A stretch of 64,000 nucleotides of DNA from Ancylobacter polymorphus (GTDB lineage: Bacteria > Pseudomonadota > Alphaproteobacteria > Rhizobiales > Xanthobacteraceae): positions 310,001 to 374,000 of the forward strand of contig NZ_JAUSUI010000003.1 of NCBI RefSeq assembly GCF_030813495.1. The letters run 5' to 3'. Positions 44,682 through 54,944 of the stretch are shown here, in pieces (position 1 is the stretch's first letter; each line of letters starts with the position of its first letter). A program made the translations under genes and the position numbers. Under the pieces are notes generated by a model, which saw nothing but the letters and a program-made list of their open reading frames with translations, did no database searches and was not told where the DNA came from.

Positions 44682-45949
44682 AGTCCATGCGGGCCAAGCT
44701 CACGGCGCTTCTGGTCGGGTCCGTTCTTGGCGTGCTTCTGATAGCGACGGGCCTCTCGATGCTCTTCCTGAAGCAGCCCAATTTCGCGAGAGTTGACGAG
44801 GCGGCGGCGACCCAGATCAGCATGCTTGTCGATCTGGCCACACGCACCCAAGGCTCGCTGGAAGAGGGGCTCTATGGCCGCATCGCGGACGCGCCCGCTG
44901 GCGGGCCACAGGTCCGGCCGATGACCGACGCCATCAATGGTGTCCTGACGCGCCGCGGACATAAGCTGCATGTGGTTGTTTCCAACCCGGCTGATTTCGA
45001 CTGGCCCGTTATCTCAGCCCCGCTGGCTGACGGGCGCTGGGTGATCATGCCCTTGGGGATTCCGATGCCGGGTCCCCAAAGAAGCTGGGCCCTGGTGGGC
45101 TGGATCCTGCTGGTGGCCGTGGGCGTGACGCTGGTCATGGTGTTCGCGGTCCGCCGGTTCACCGAACCGCTGGCGCTGCTGCAACGGACGGCGGATGCCA
45201 TCACGCCCTGCAGCGGCCTTCATCCTGTCGCGGAGAAAGGCCCCGCCGAAGTGAGGGCGGCGGCGCGCGCCATCAACCAGCTTGCGGCGCGGCTGCATCA
45301 GGTGATGGAAAGCCGCATGCGGCTGGTCGCCGCCGCCGGTCACGATCTGCGCACCCCGATGACGCGCATGCGCCTGCGGGCCGAGTTCCTGGGGGAGGAG
45401 GAGCGCGCGGCCTTCATCGACGACCTCGACGAACTCGACGGGATCGCCGACAGCGCCATTCGGCTGGTGCGCGAGGAGGTGGAAGATGGTCGCGGCGAGG
45501 CGCTTTCGCTCGACGCCATGGTGGCCGACACGGTCGCGGAATTGCGGGCGATCGGATATGCGGTGTCTCTGGAGCGCGCTTCTCCAGTGGTCATCCAGGC
45601 CCGGCCGGAGGCGCTGCGGCGCGCGCTCCGCAACCTGTTCATAAATGCCGCCACCCACGGACGGCAGGCACGTGTGCGGGTGGAGGCGGTCGAAGGCCTC
45701 GGCCGTGTGGTGATCGAGGATGTCGGCCCGGGGATTCCGGAAGAACTGCTTCCCCAGGTCTTCGAGCCCTTCTTCCGCGTCGATCCGGCGCGCGGTGCGC
45801 CGGGGGCGGGGCTGGGCCTTGCCATCGCCGAGCAGATTGTCACCCGCAGCGGGGGCAGCCTGATCCTCGAAAACATGGCCGTGGGGTTGCGCCAGCGCGT
45901 CGACTTTCCCGCGATCGGCAGCGGCGCCGACCTATCCGAGGCAGGATAA
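44678..45949 (+). CDS. Sensor histidine kinase
   Basis: A 423-residue membrane kinase of EnvZ type. Two membrane helices (residues 8-30 and 138-158) flank a periplasmic domain of about 105 residues. A HAMP-like linker follows (RRFTEPLALLQRTADAI). The phosphorylated His222 is in AAGHDLRTPMTRMR. ATPase boxes are N (NLFINAATHG), G1 (DVGPGIP), F (FEPFFR) and G2 (GAGLGLAIA). It partners the response regulator that overlaps it upstream. The signal cannot be read. Confidence 0.93.
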   Translation: MKSMRAKLTALLVGSVLGVLLIATGLSMLFLKQPNFARVDEAAATQISMLVDLATRTQGSLEEGLYGRIADAPAGGPQVRPMTDAINGVLTRRGHKLHVVVSNPADFDWPVISAPLADGRWVIMPLGIPMPGPQRSWALVGWILLVAVGVTLVMVFAVRRFTEPLALLQRTADAITPCSGLHPVAEKGPAEVRAAARAINQLAARLHQVMESRMRLVAAAGHDLRTPMTRMRLRAEFLGEEERAAFIDDLDELDGIADSAIRLVREEVEDGRGEALSLDAMVADTVAELRAIGYAVSLERASPVVIQARPEALRRALRNLFINAATHGRQARVRVEAVEGLGRVVIEDVGPGIPEELLPQVFEPFFRVDPARGAPGAGLGLAIAEQIVTRSGGSLILENMAVGLRQRVDFPAIGSGADLSEAG

Positions 45950-46021
45950 GCCGAAGAAGCTATTGCGCTGGCGCGACTTTCCGGGCTGAGATGGCGCATC
46001 CCCCCTCTGCCGGAGCCAGTC

Positions 46022-47344
46022 ATGGCCAACTACGTGAAGATCAGCGGCTTTCTGGGCGCCTGCATCACCGGCGTCGTCCATTTCCTCACGGATCTGCGCA
46101 AGGCGCCCGCCCTTGCCGAGGAAGCCGGCTATGGCGACCTGCCCAAGCTGCCCAAGCCCAAGCCGACCCTCATCCCCATCATGAAGATCGCCCCGGCCGT
46201 CGGCTGGGGGCCTGGCCAGAAGCCCAAGCCCGCCCCGGGTTTCAAGGTGAGCTTCTTCGCCGAGGGCCTGGACCATCCGCGCTGGGTCTATGAGCTGCCC
46301 AATGGCGACATTCTCGTCGCCGAGACCGCCGGCCCGCCCTGGCCGGCCGGCATCTTCAGCCTGCGCTGGTGGGCGATGGGCTTCGTGATGGTGCGCGCCG
46401 GCGCCGGCGTGAAGAGCGCCAACCGCATCACCCTGCTGCGCGACGCCGATGGCGACGGGGTGGCCGAGATCAAGCTGCCCTTCATCGAGAACCTCTATTC
46501 GCCCTTCGGCATGGCCCTGGTGGGTGACCAGCTCTATGTGGCGAACGCGGATTCGCTGGTGCGCTTCCCCTATGTGCCCGGCGCCACCCGCATCGACGCG
46601 CCCCCGGTGAAGATCTGCGACCTGCCTTCCGGCCGCAACCACCACTGGACCAAGAGCCTTGTCGCCAACAAGGAGGGGACGAAGCTCTATGTCGGCGTCG
46701 GCTCCAACTCCAACGTCGCCGAGTTCGGCATGGAGGAGGAAGTGGACCGCGCCGCCATTCTGGAAGTGGACATCGCCACGGGAACGTACCGCGTGTTCGC
46801 CGGCGGCCTGCGCAATCCGGTGGGCATGGACTGGAACCCGGTGACCGGCGAATTGTGGACCAGCGTGAACGAGCGCGACGAGATCGGCGACGATCTGGTG
46901 CCGGACTACATGACCTCGGTGAAGGACGGCGCCTTCTATGGCTGGCCCTATTGCTACTACGACAAGATCGTCGACGAGCGGGTGAAGCCGCAGCGGCCGG
47001 ATCTGGTCGCGGCCTCGCTCAAGCCGGACTATGCGCTCGGGTCCCACACCGCCTCGCTCGGCCTTACCTTCGTCGATGACGACCGTTTCGGCGCACGCTT
47101 CCGCAACGGCGTCTTCATCGGCCAGCACGGCTCCTGGAACCGCAACCCGCCTTCCGGCTACCGGGTGATCTTCGTGCCCTTCGCGGATGGCAAGCCGGCC
47201 GGCCCGCCGGAGGAGATCCTCGGCGGCTTCCGCGTCGACGGCAAGGCGCTGGGGCGCCCGGTGGGGGTGATCGTCGACAGGCGCGGCGGGCTTCTGTGCG
47301 TCGACGATGTCGGCGACTGCATCTGGCGCGTCTCGCCGGTCTGA
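46022..47344 (+). CDS. PQQ-type sorbosone dehydrogenase-family protein
   Basis: A 440-residue six-bladed beta-propeller of the glucose/sorbosone dehydrogenase family. Blade motifs include FFAEGLDHPRWVYELPNGDILVAE-like strands, LPSGRNHHWTKSL, VGVGSNSNVAE, FAGGLRNPVGMDWNP, WTSVNERDEIGDD, and HGSWNRNPPSGY. Family enzymes oxidise sugars or alcohols with pyrroloquinoline quinone in the periplasm. The N-terminus has only a weak hydrophobic stretch (FLGACITGVVHFL) instead of a standard cleavable signal. It stands alone between the kinase gene and the ABC-F gene. Confidence 0.85.
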   Translation: MANYVKISGFLGACITGVVHFLTDLRKAPALAEEAGYGDLPKLPKPKPTLIPIMKIAPAVGWGPGQKPKPAPGFKVSFFAEGLDHPRWVYELPNGDILVAETAGPPWPAGIFSLRWWAMGFVMVRAGAGVKSANRITLLRDADGDGVAEIKLPFIENLYSPFGMALVGDQLYVANADSLVRFPYVPGATRIDAPPVKICDLPSGRNHHWTKSLVANKEGTKLYVGVGSNSNVAEFGMEEEVDRAAILEVDIATGTYRVFAGGLRNPVGMDWNPVTGELWTSVNERDEIGDDLVPDYMTSVKDGAFYGWPYCYYDKIVDERVKPQRPDLVAASLKPDYALGSHTASLGLTFVDDDRFGARFRNGVFIGQHGSWNRNPPSGYRVIFVPFADGKPAGPPEEILGGFRVDGKALGRPVGVIVDRRGGLLCVDDVGDCIWRVSPV

Positions 47345-47405
47345 TCGCTGCAACGCAACAGGCCGCAGGCGCCGGCCCTTCCTCCGGGGCCGGGAATGGC
47401 TTAAA

Positions 47406-47439
47406 CGCGCGGGAGCTTCTCTCTAGGACCTCCCGCGCG
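47406..47439 (+). promoter_or_regulatory. Leader hairpin adjoining the ABC-F start codon
   Basis: CGCGCGGGAG (47406-47415) pairs perfectly with CTCCCGCGCG (47430-47439), leaving a 14-nt loop that holds AGGA (47425-47428). The stem ends one base before the ATG at 47441. In RNA it would place the ribosome site in the loop and hold the start codon at the stem base, so it may control translation. Confidence 0.5.
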
Positions 47440-47440
47440 C

Positions 47441-49063
<1,623 letters not shown>

Positions 49064-49072
49064 CGGGCGCCT

Positions 49073-49576
49073 TCAGAACGGCGAAGTGATCGCGCGCAAG
49101 CCCTCTTCTTCGAGGGTGAGCGTGTGGTCATGTTCCTCGATCGCGAAGCCGAGCCGGGCATAGAAGGCCTGTGCGCCGGCATTGGCCTTGTCGACCTGCA
49201 GCTTGATGAAGCTGCAGCCCTTCGGCGCCTCGCGGGCGATGACGGCGGCCAGCAAAGCGCGGCCGAGGCCGTTGCCGCGCTCCGTCTCCGCGACATAGAG
49301 GTCCTCGACGAAGACGCCGGGCCGGCCGCGCCAGCCGGAAAAGGCGTAGGTGTAGAGGCAGAGCCCCACCGCTGCGCTGTCCCGCCGGGCGATGACCGCC
49401 TCGAACAGGCCCAGCCCGGTCGGGCCGTAACGTTCCAGGCTCGCCGCATCGGCGCCCGGTTGGAAGCCGGGCCGGACGTGATGCGCCAGCCGTGCGATCA
49501 TGTCGGCGGCGGGGGCGAGGTCGGCCCGCTCCATCGGTCGGATCGTCGTCGCCGGCCGTGCGTCTGCCGCCGTCAC
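49073..49576 (-). CDS. GNAT-family N-acetyltransferase
   Basis: A 167-residue acetyl-CoA-dependent acyltransferase. It starts TTIRPMERADLAPAADMIA; the acetyl-CoA loop is ERGNGLGRALLAAVI (Q/RxxGxG/A type), preceded by GRPGVFVEDLYVAE, and the end has AQAFYARLGF. These features resemble diamine/thialysine acetyltransferases (SAT-like), consistent with an amine substrate. The GTG start at 49576 overlaps the HDAC-like gene as GTGA. It is the last gene of a four-gene operon. Confidence 0.88.
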   Translation of the reverse strand: MTAADARPATTIRPMERADLAPAADMIARLAHHVRPGFQPGADAASLERYGPTGLGLFEAVIARRDSAAVGLCLYTYAFSGWRGRPGVFVEDLYVAETERGNGLGRALLAAVIAREAPKGCSFIKLQVDKANAGAQAFYARLGFAIEEHDHTLTLEEEGLRAITSPF

Positions 49577-50622
49577 CGGCTGACCTCCGTCACCACGCGA
49601 TGGCTGGCACGGAAACCATCGAGGAAGGCGACCAGATTGTCGCCCAGCGCGTCGCAGACATAGCCGCCTTCCTGCACCACCACGGTGGGCAGGCCGAGCT
49701 CGCCGATCTTCGCCCCGATGCGGCCGAAGCCGGGGGTGGAGACGCTGAGCCCCGCGAAGGGATCGCCCTCATAGGCGTCGAGCCCGAGCGCGACGACGAG
49801 CGCCCCCGGACAGAAGGCGGCGATGCGCGACAAGGCGTGATCCAGCGCGGTGAGGAAGCCCTCGTCGCCGGTCTTGCGCGGCAGCGGAAGGTTGAGATTG
49901 TAGCCGAGGCCCGCGCCGTCGCCGCGCTCCGCCGCATGGCCCCAGAAGAAGGGGTAGAAGCGCGCCGGGTCGGCGTGGAGGGAGACGGTGAGCACATCCG
50001 CCCGGTCGTAGAACACGCCCTGCGTGCCATTGCCGTGGTGCACGTCGATGTCGAGAATGGCGACGCGGGCGGTGCTTGCGCGCAGCCTCTGCGCGGCGAT
50101 GGCGGAATTGTTGAGGTAGCAGAAGCCGCCGGCCATGTCCGTGAAGGCGTGATGGCCGGGCGGGCGGCAGAGCGCATAGGCCGCTGCCGCACCCTCCGCG
50201 ACCTGCTGCGCCGCATGGGCGGCGGCGTGCGCGCTGCGCAGCGCGGCTTCATAGGTCTCCGCCCCGATCGGGCAGGAGGTGTCGGCCATGTGGTAGCCGG
50301 CCTGACCGACGGCGGAGAGCGGGTAGGAGCCTCCGCGCCCATTGGGATGGATGTTCGGGATCACCTCCTCCGACGCCCCTTCGATGCGCTGCCAGCGCGC
50401 AAAGATGCCTTTGAGGAAGGCGAGATATTCCGGCGTGTGGATGGCGGCGGCCGGCGCAAGGCCGAGATCGGGCGGCTCCTCCGGCGTGAGGCCAGCGGCG
50501 CGGGCGGCGGCGAACAGAATATCGGCGCGGGCGGGCACTTCCGGGTTCGGGGCGCGCGCCCCGCTGGTCAGAAAGAAGCCCGGATAGTGCTTCTTCTGCG
50601 CGGCATCGAAGATCACCTTCAT
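49573..50622 (-). CDS. Histone-deacetylase-family amidohydrolase (acetylpolyamine amidohydrolase type)
   Basis: A 349-residue zinc hydrolase. The His pair is in CRPPGHHAFTD; zinc ligands are in LDIDVHHGNGTQ and LGLDAYEGDPFAGL; the catalytic Tyr-side loop is QEGGYV. Bacterial members with an early FDAAQKKHYPGFFLTSG segment, as here, are mostly acetylpolyamine amidohydrolases that remove acetate from acetylputrescine-like amides. It overlaps BKACE upstream and GNAT downstream by 4 nt each. Confidence 0.9.
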   Translation of the reverse strand: MKVIFDAAQKKHYPGFFLTSGARAPNPEVPARADILFAAARAAGLTPEEPPDLGLAPAAAIHTPEYLAFLKGIFARWQRIEGASEEVIPNIHPNGRGGSYPLSAVGQAGYHMADTSCPIGAETYEAALRSAHAAAHAAQQVAEGAAAAYALCRPPGHHAFTDMAGGFCYLNNSAIAAQRLRASTARVAILDIDVHHGNGTQGVFYDRADVLTVSLHADPARFYPFFWGHAAERGDGAGLGYNLNLPLPRKTGDEGFLTALDHALSRIAAFCPGALVVALGLDAYEGDPFAGLSVSTPGFGRIGAKIGELGLPTVVVQEGGYVCDALGDNLVAFLDGFRASHRVVTEVSR

Positions 50623-51560
50623 GGAGATGCGCTCCCGGTTTCGATGGAGGGGGTGCCCTTGAGCCCGAGCCGGGCGCGCACCTCGTCCGGGGTGGCGAGG
50701 CGATGGCCGAGTTCCTCGATGATCCGCCGCATCTTGCGCACCTGCGCTTCATTGGAGGTGGCGAGTTCGCCGCGGGCGATGGCGAGGTTGTCCTCCAGCC
50801 CGACCCGCACATTGCCGCCGAGAATGACGCCCATGGTGCCGAGCGGCATTTGCTGGCGGCCGGCGGCGAGCACCGAGAAACGATAGTCGCTGCCGAGCAG
50901 CCGGTCGGCGCTGGCCTTCATGTGCATCAGCTGTTCGGGCGCCGCGTCGATGCCGCCCAGCACGCCCAGCACGAATTGCAGGAACACCGGCGGCTTCAGC
51001 AGGCCCTGCTTGAGGTAGAAGGCGACGGTCTGGAGATGGCTGACATCGTAGCATTCCAGCTCGAACCGTGCGCCGCGCCTCGCGCCGAGATCGGTGAGAA
51101 TGGTCTCGATATCCTCGAAACTGTTGCGGAAGATGACCGAGCGGGTGGCTTCCAGAAAGCCGCGCTCCCACTCGTGCTGCCAGTCATAGCGATCGGCGAG
51201 AGGGAACAGGCCGAAATTCATCGAACCCATGTTGAGCGAGCACATTTCCGGTTCGATCAGGCGTGCCGCTGCCAGCCGGTCGTCCAGCGTCATGCGCGAG
51301 GAGCCGCCGGTGGAGAGATTCAGCACGGCATCGCAGCGGGCGCGGATGCGCGCGACGATCTCCTGGAACAGCGCCGGGTCGGCCGAGGGCGCGCCGGTTG
51401 CGGGATCGCGGGCGTGCAGATGCAGGATCGCCGCCCCCGCTTCCGCCGCCTCGATCGCCTGCTCGGCGATCTGTTCGGGCGTGATGGGGAGATAGGGGCT
51501 CATCGACGGCGTGTGGATGGAGCCGGTGACGGCGCAGGTGAGAATGACGGGTGAGCTCAT
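50619..51560 (-). CDS. BKACE (3-keto-5-aminohexanoate cleavage) family protein
   Basis: A 313-residue TIM-barrel enzyme of the beta-keto acid cleavage family, which transfers a two-carbon unit between a beta-keto acid and acetyl-CoA to give acetoacetate and a new acyl-CoA. Metal ligands are the His pair in ILHLHARDP (about residue 48) and a further His in the barrel; STGGSSRMT and SLNMGSMNFG are family motifs. The ATG at 51560 overlaps the aminotransferase stop as ATGA; GTG 51563 is an alternative. The substrate is not predictable from sequence. Confidence 0.88.
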   Translation of the reverse strand: MSSPVILTCAVTGSIHTPSMSPYLPITPEQIAEQAIEAAEAGAAILHLHARDPATGAPSADPALFQEIVARIRARCDAVLNLSTGGSSRMTLDDRLAAARLIEPEMCSLNMGSMNFGLFPLADRYDWQHEWERGFLEATRSVIFRNSFEDIETILTDLGARRGARFELECYDVSHLQTVAFYLKQGLLKPPVFLQFVLGVLGGIDAAPEQLMHMKASADRLLGSDYRFSVLAAGRQQMPLGTMGVILGGNVRVGLEDNLAIARGELATSNEAQVRKMRRIIEELGHRLATPDEVRARLGLKGTPSIETGSASP

Positions 51561-52915
51561 CACGCGCCACCCACCGGCAGCCCGGCCTCGGTCGCGAAGG
51601 CTTCCAGCGCGCCGCCGAGCTTCTCCATGATCTCGTCGATCTGTTCATCCGTGACGATCAGCGGCGGACACACCATGAAATGGTCGCCGATGCGCCCGCC
51701 GCGGGTGCGGCGGGAATAGATGATGAGCCCGGCCTCGTAAGCGATATCGACGAGGCGCAGATGCGCGTTCAGCTCCACCGGCAGTGGTGCCATGGTCGCC
51801 CGGTCCGCCACCAGTTCGAAGGCCAGCAGCAGCCCCTTGCCGCGCACGTCGCCAATGAAGGGGAAGCGCGTCATCAGCCCTTCCAGCCGCCCCTTCAGCA
51901 ACGCGCCCTGTCGCGCCGCGGCGGCGATCAGGTCGAGCCGGTCGATTTCGTCGACCACGGCGAGGCCGGCGGCGCAGGCGAGCGGATTGCCGGCATAGGT
52001 GTGGCCGTGGACGAAGCCGCCATGGTCGATCACCGTCTCGGCGATGATGTTGTCCGCCACCATGGCCCCGAGCGGGGCGTAGCCGGCGCCGAAGCCTTTC
52101 GAGAGCGCCACGATGTCCGGCCGCAGGCCCCAATGCTCGCTGGCGAGATAGCGCCCGGTGCGTCCCGCCCCGCTCATCACCTCGTCGCAGATCAGCAGCA
52201 GGCCGAACTCGTCGCAAATGGCGCGAATGGTGGCGTAGTAGCCATCGGGCGCCACCAGCGCGCCGGTCGAGGCGCCCCCGACCGGCTCCATGATGAAGGC
52301 GAGGCAGGTCTCCGGCCCCTGCCGCAGGATTTCGTCCCGCAGCATGTGGGCGTAACGCAGGCCGCGCTCTTCCAATGTCCGTCCGTCGCGGTCGAGATAG
52401 CAGGTGGGGGCGGGGATTTTCGGCATTTCCCGCAGCATCGGCGCAAAGGGCGCACTCATGAGCGACATGCCGGTGACCGCCAGCGCCCCCAGCGTCGAGC
52501 CGTGATAGGAGGGAAAACGCGATATCACCTTCCAGCGCTCGGCCTGCCCGCGCGCCACCGCATATTGCCGGGCGAGCTTCAGCGCGCTCTCCACCGCTTC
52601 CGAACCGCCGGAGACGAAGAACACCCGGTCCAGCCCTTCCGGCATGCGTTCCGCAATGCGGGTGGCGAGCCGCTCGGCGGGTTCGTTTTCGAAATGCAGC
52701 CGATAGCCGAAGGTTGAAAGCTCCATCTGCCGGCGCATGGAATCGAGCACGGCGGGGTTGGAATGACCGATATTGGAAACCATCGCGCCGCTTGAGCCGT
52801 CGAGATAGCGCTTACCCGCGCTGTCCCAGAGATAGACGCCCTCGCCATGGGCCAGCATCGGCCGGCGCAGGCGGCTTTGGTAGAAAAGGTGGGAAGCGGG
52901 GCGATCGGCGGTCAT
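51560..52915 (-). CDS. Class III (omega) aminotransferase
   Basis: A 451-residue PLP enzyme. The Schiff-base Lys is in ALSKGFGAGYAPLGA (about residue 277), PLP-contacting residues are in FVSGGSEAVESALKLARQY and LICDEVMSGAGRTG, and GHTYAGNPLACAAGL follows. This subgroup includes beta-alanine, putrescine and taurine:pyruvate aminotransferases. It is the first gene of the operon aminotransferase-BKACE-HDAC-GNAT, all joined by 4-nt overlaps. A beta-amino acid substrate would yield the beta-keto acid that BKACE needs. Confidence 0.9.
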   Translation of the reverse strand: MTADRPASHLFYQSRLRRPMLAHGEGVYLWDSAGKRYLDGSSGAMVSNIGHSNPAVLDSMRRQMELSTFGYRLHFENEPAERLATRIAERMPEGLDRVFFVSGGSEAVESALKLARQYAVARGQAERWKVISRFPSYHGSTLGALAVTGMSLMSAPFAPMLREMPKIPAPTCYLDRDGRTLEERGLRYAHMLRDEILRQGPETCLAFIMEPVGGASTGALVAPDGYYATIRAICDEFGLLLICDEVMSGAGRTGRYLASEHWGLRPDIVALSKGFGAGYAPLGAMVADNIIAETVIDHGGFVHGHTYAGNPLACAAGLAVVDEIDRLDLIAAAARQGALLKGRLEGLMTRFPFIGDVRGKGLLLAFELVADRATMAPLPVELNAHLRLVDIAYEAGLIIYSRRTRGGRIGDHFMVCPPLIVTDEQIDEIMEKLGGALEAFATEAGLPVGGA

Positions 52916-53084
52916 CAGGGGCTCTCAGGCGACGGAGGACAGAATGCCCTCCCATGACCCGCCGGCGGAGGCGACGTGGTAAAGGCAGCCTCGCCTCACA
53001 GGTCCGTTCGAATCGGACGCTCACGGTGAATGCGGCGCAGACTATCATCGCGCTGGCCTGGGCATCACGCTACCTCGGGAACGC

Positions 53085-53597
53085 CTAGCCGAGGCATGCA
53101 TCCTCGCGGGCGGTGTAGCCGGCCGGCCGCGGCGCACTGTTCGCCGGCTGCCCCCGCCCGAGGGCGCCGTCCGACCGGGCGCGAAGATAGACGAAAATGG
53201 CGTCGATGAAGCACATTACATTCGGATTGGTGCCGAAGGCCGGCATCACCAGATCCTGGCTCGCGCTCACATTCTGCTTGCCGTTGGTGACGGTGTCGAT
53301 GAACTGGCTGTAGTTCAGGGACTGCAGCGCGTCGGTCAGCGAGGGGGCGAAGCTGGAGCCAAGGCCGTCCGGGCCATGGCACTGCAGGCAGTTGGCGGTG
53401 TAACGGAGGTAGCCGATCGACGTGTACCAGTCGACCGTTCCGTCCTTGCTGATCCGATAGGTGGGATTGCCCCGGGCGTCGCTGTACAGGCCATCCGTGG
53501 AACTGGCAGCGGACGGATCGCCCGAGGGGTCGGCCAAGGCCGTGCTGATGAGAATAACAAGGCCGGCGGCGATAGCCGCGCCCGTGCGAGCAGGCAT
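53085..53597 (-). CDS. c-type cytochrome, methanol metabolism-related type
   Basis: A 170-residue periplasmic monoheme cytochrome. The signal peptide ends near residue 22 (ISTALADPS). The haem site is CLQCHGPDG (residues about 70-78), preceded by TVDWYTSIGYLRYTANC and followed by VMPAFGTNPNVMC, with a distal Met and two extra cysteines. This arrangement matches the four-cysteine cytochrome family seen in methylotrophs. GGGAGGATCGC precedes the ATG at 53597. No methanol dehydrogenase gene is in the window. Confidence 0.85.
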   Translation of the reverse strand: MPARTGAAIAAGLVILISTALADPSGDPSAASSTDGLYSDARGNPTYRISKDGTVDWYTSIGYLRYTANCLQCHGPDGLGSSFAPSLTDALQSLNYSQFIDTVTNGKQNVSASQDLVMPAFGTNPNVMCFIDAIFVYLRARSDGALGRGQPANSAPRPAGYTAREDACLG

Positions 53598-53853
53598 GCG
53601 ATCCTCCCGCTCCGCCGTCTTGTTGTGTCGTGGCGCGGTCGGAGCAGGCCATGCTCCTTCGGGCGAGGCGGCCGGTCAAGCCGAGCCGGCTGCAAACAGA
53701 CAAGGCGATGGGGTATAGGCCGGGCCGAGGTGTCTTTTACCTCAAGGCCAGATGCGGCCCTCCCGCCAAAGAGAGCGCCGCGACTCATGCGTGCGGGGGG
53801 ATAGCCGGGTGCACCGAGATGCACCCCAAGCTGACGAGGTCAGCGTCTCGGGC

Positions 53854-54282
53854 TCAGGGGCTGACGGGGATGATGATGACGCTGCTGCCGCTGCTATCCA
53901 AAGTGGACAGCGCCGCAGCAAGGCCGCCGCCGGCCGCCAGCATGCCCCCGACCGCGAGGCCCGGGTTCCCGCCCGAATTGGTCACGCCGAAGCCGCAGCC
54001 CGGAGCACGCAGCGTTTCGGTGGTGGAGCTGGGAATGGTGATCGTCCGGTTGTCGCCGAAATCGACAACGGCATTGCCCTGGCCGCGCACGGAGACCTTG
54101 TCGCCCGTCTTAAGCGACGTACCGATCACGCCCGGCGTGAAGCCGTTGCCCTTGTCGATCATGACCGAGCCGGCAGCGGACGCCAGCCGACCGGCGGTCT
54201 GACACGCGTCCTGGGCGGCAGCGGTACCGGCCGCGCCGAACGAAAGAGCAGCCACAGCCGCCATCGACAACACAATTCGCAT
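53854..54282 (-). CDS. Exported FecR-like domain protein
   Basis: A 142-residue protein with a signal peptide to about residue 23 (GTAAAQDA). The mature part GSVMIDKGNGFTPGVIGTSL-KTGDKVSVRGQGNAVVDFGDNR looks like the beta-sandwich core of FecR-type domains. A Gly/Ala-rich hydrophobic segment (about residues 103-125) could be a membrane helix, leaving a short tail. AAGGGG lies just before the ATG at 54282, so the longer frame to 54324 was rejected. No sigma factor or receptor gene is nearby. Function unknown. Confidence 0.72.
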   Translation of the reverse strand: MRIVLSMAAVAALSFGAAGTAAAQDACQTAGRLASAAGSVMIDKGNGFTPGVIGTSLKTGDKVSVRGQGNAVVDFGDNRTITIPSSTTETLRAPGCGFGVTNSGGNPGLAVGGMLAAGGGLAAALSTLDSSGSSVIIIPVSP

Positions 54283-54731
54283 CAGAGCCCCTTGAGTTTC
54301 GAGGACACAGAGTGCCACCGTCAAACCCTAGCACCTCATAACACAGATCGCTCTGTAGGAAACTACCGTTGGGAAAAGGGCGCGGAATGAAGAGAAGGCA
54401 TTTCCTCTTTTGTAGGTTGCAGATCGCGTTTTTTCGCGTGAAACGATCTAAAAAGCCGTTACTTACAATGCCTTACGCGTCACCACGGGCGCTGTGGCCA
54501 TAAGGCAACAGCGCTTCTGTTTTGACGCGCGCGGGCTTGGCGTTCGCCTGTCGCGACGAATCGCGTCGCTCCCTTCCGGCGTCCTGCCGCGCGCAGGGAT
54601 CGGGAAACGGTCCCGGATCGTCCCTGGCCGGGAAAGAAAACGGGTCGTGAACCCGCTCAGAATGAAGGGCTGGATTTTGCCCGGCGCCCCAGCCTATAGC
54701 CAAGGCCATGAGGCTTGGAGGGGCGCGCGAG
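54283..54731. other. Intergenic region with AT-rich stretch
   Basis: A 449-bp gap between the divergent FecR-like and small-protein genes. An AT-richer core (about 54396-54475) includes CGCG-TTTTTT-CGCG (54425-54438) inside a GATCG/CGATC pair. This is likely promoter DNA for the FecR-like gene on the minus strand. No coding frame here was accepted. Confidence 0.45.
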
Positions 54732-54944
54732 ATGGCTGGAGAGGAGTTGCGGACGATTCTGTGTCGGTTGGAGACGGGAATGGTCCTCACCGTGCCGGAC
54801 AGTTGGATCGACAAGACGATCCCCGGCTCGCATGTCACCCGCGCGCGCCTCGTCGCCGAAATCGCCCGGCAGTATTTTTGCACGCACTATCAGGATTTCG
54901 GCTCGCAGCGCTTCGAGAAGCAGGAAGTCGCGTTCACAGGGTGA
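54732..54944 (+). CDS. Small conserved-looking protein of unknown function
   Basis: A 70-residue protein, MAGEELRTILCRLETGM followed by LTVPDSWIDKTIPGSHVTRA, RLVAEIARQYFCTHYQDFGS and a short tail. The composition is normal for a folded cytosolic protein, and third-position GC matches the neighbours. GGAGGG 9 nt upstream supports ATG 54732 over ATG 54708. I do not recognise a family. It stands alone, 331 bp before the exporter operon. Confidence 0.6.
   Translation: MAGEELRTILCRLETGMVLTVPDSWIDKTIPGSHVTRARLVAEIARQYFCTHYQDFGSQRFEKQEVAFTG

Noticed and set aside
53002-53018. GTCCG-TTCGAAT-CGGAC looks exactly like the T arm of a tRNA, so a tRNA or a tRNA-derived attachment site was considered.
   Set aside because: No anticodon arm of the right size and no matching acceptor strand lie upstream, and there is no 3' CCA or integrase nearby. 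It is most likely a chance palindrome.
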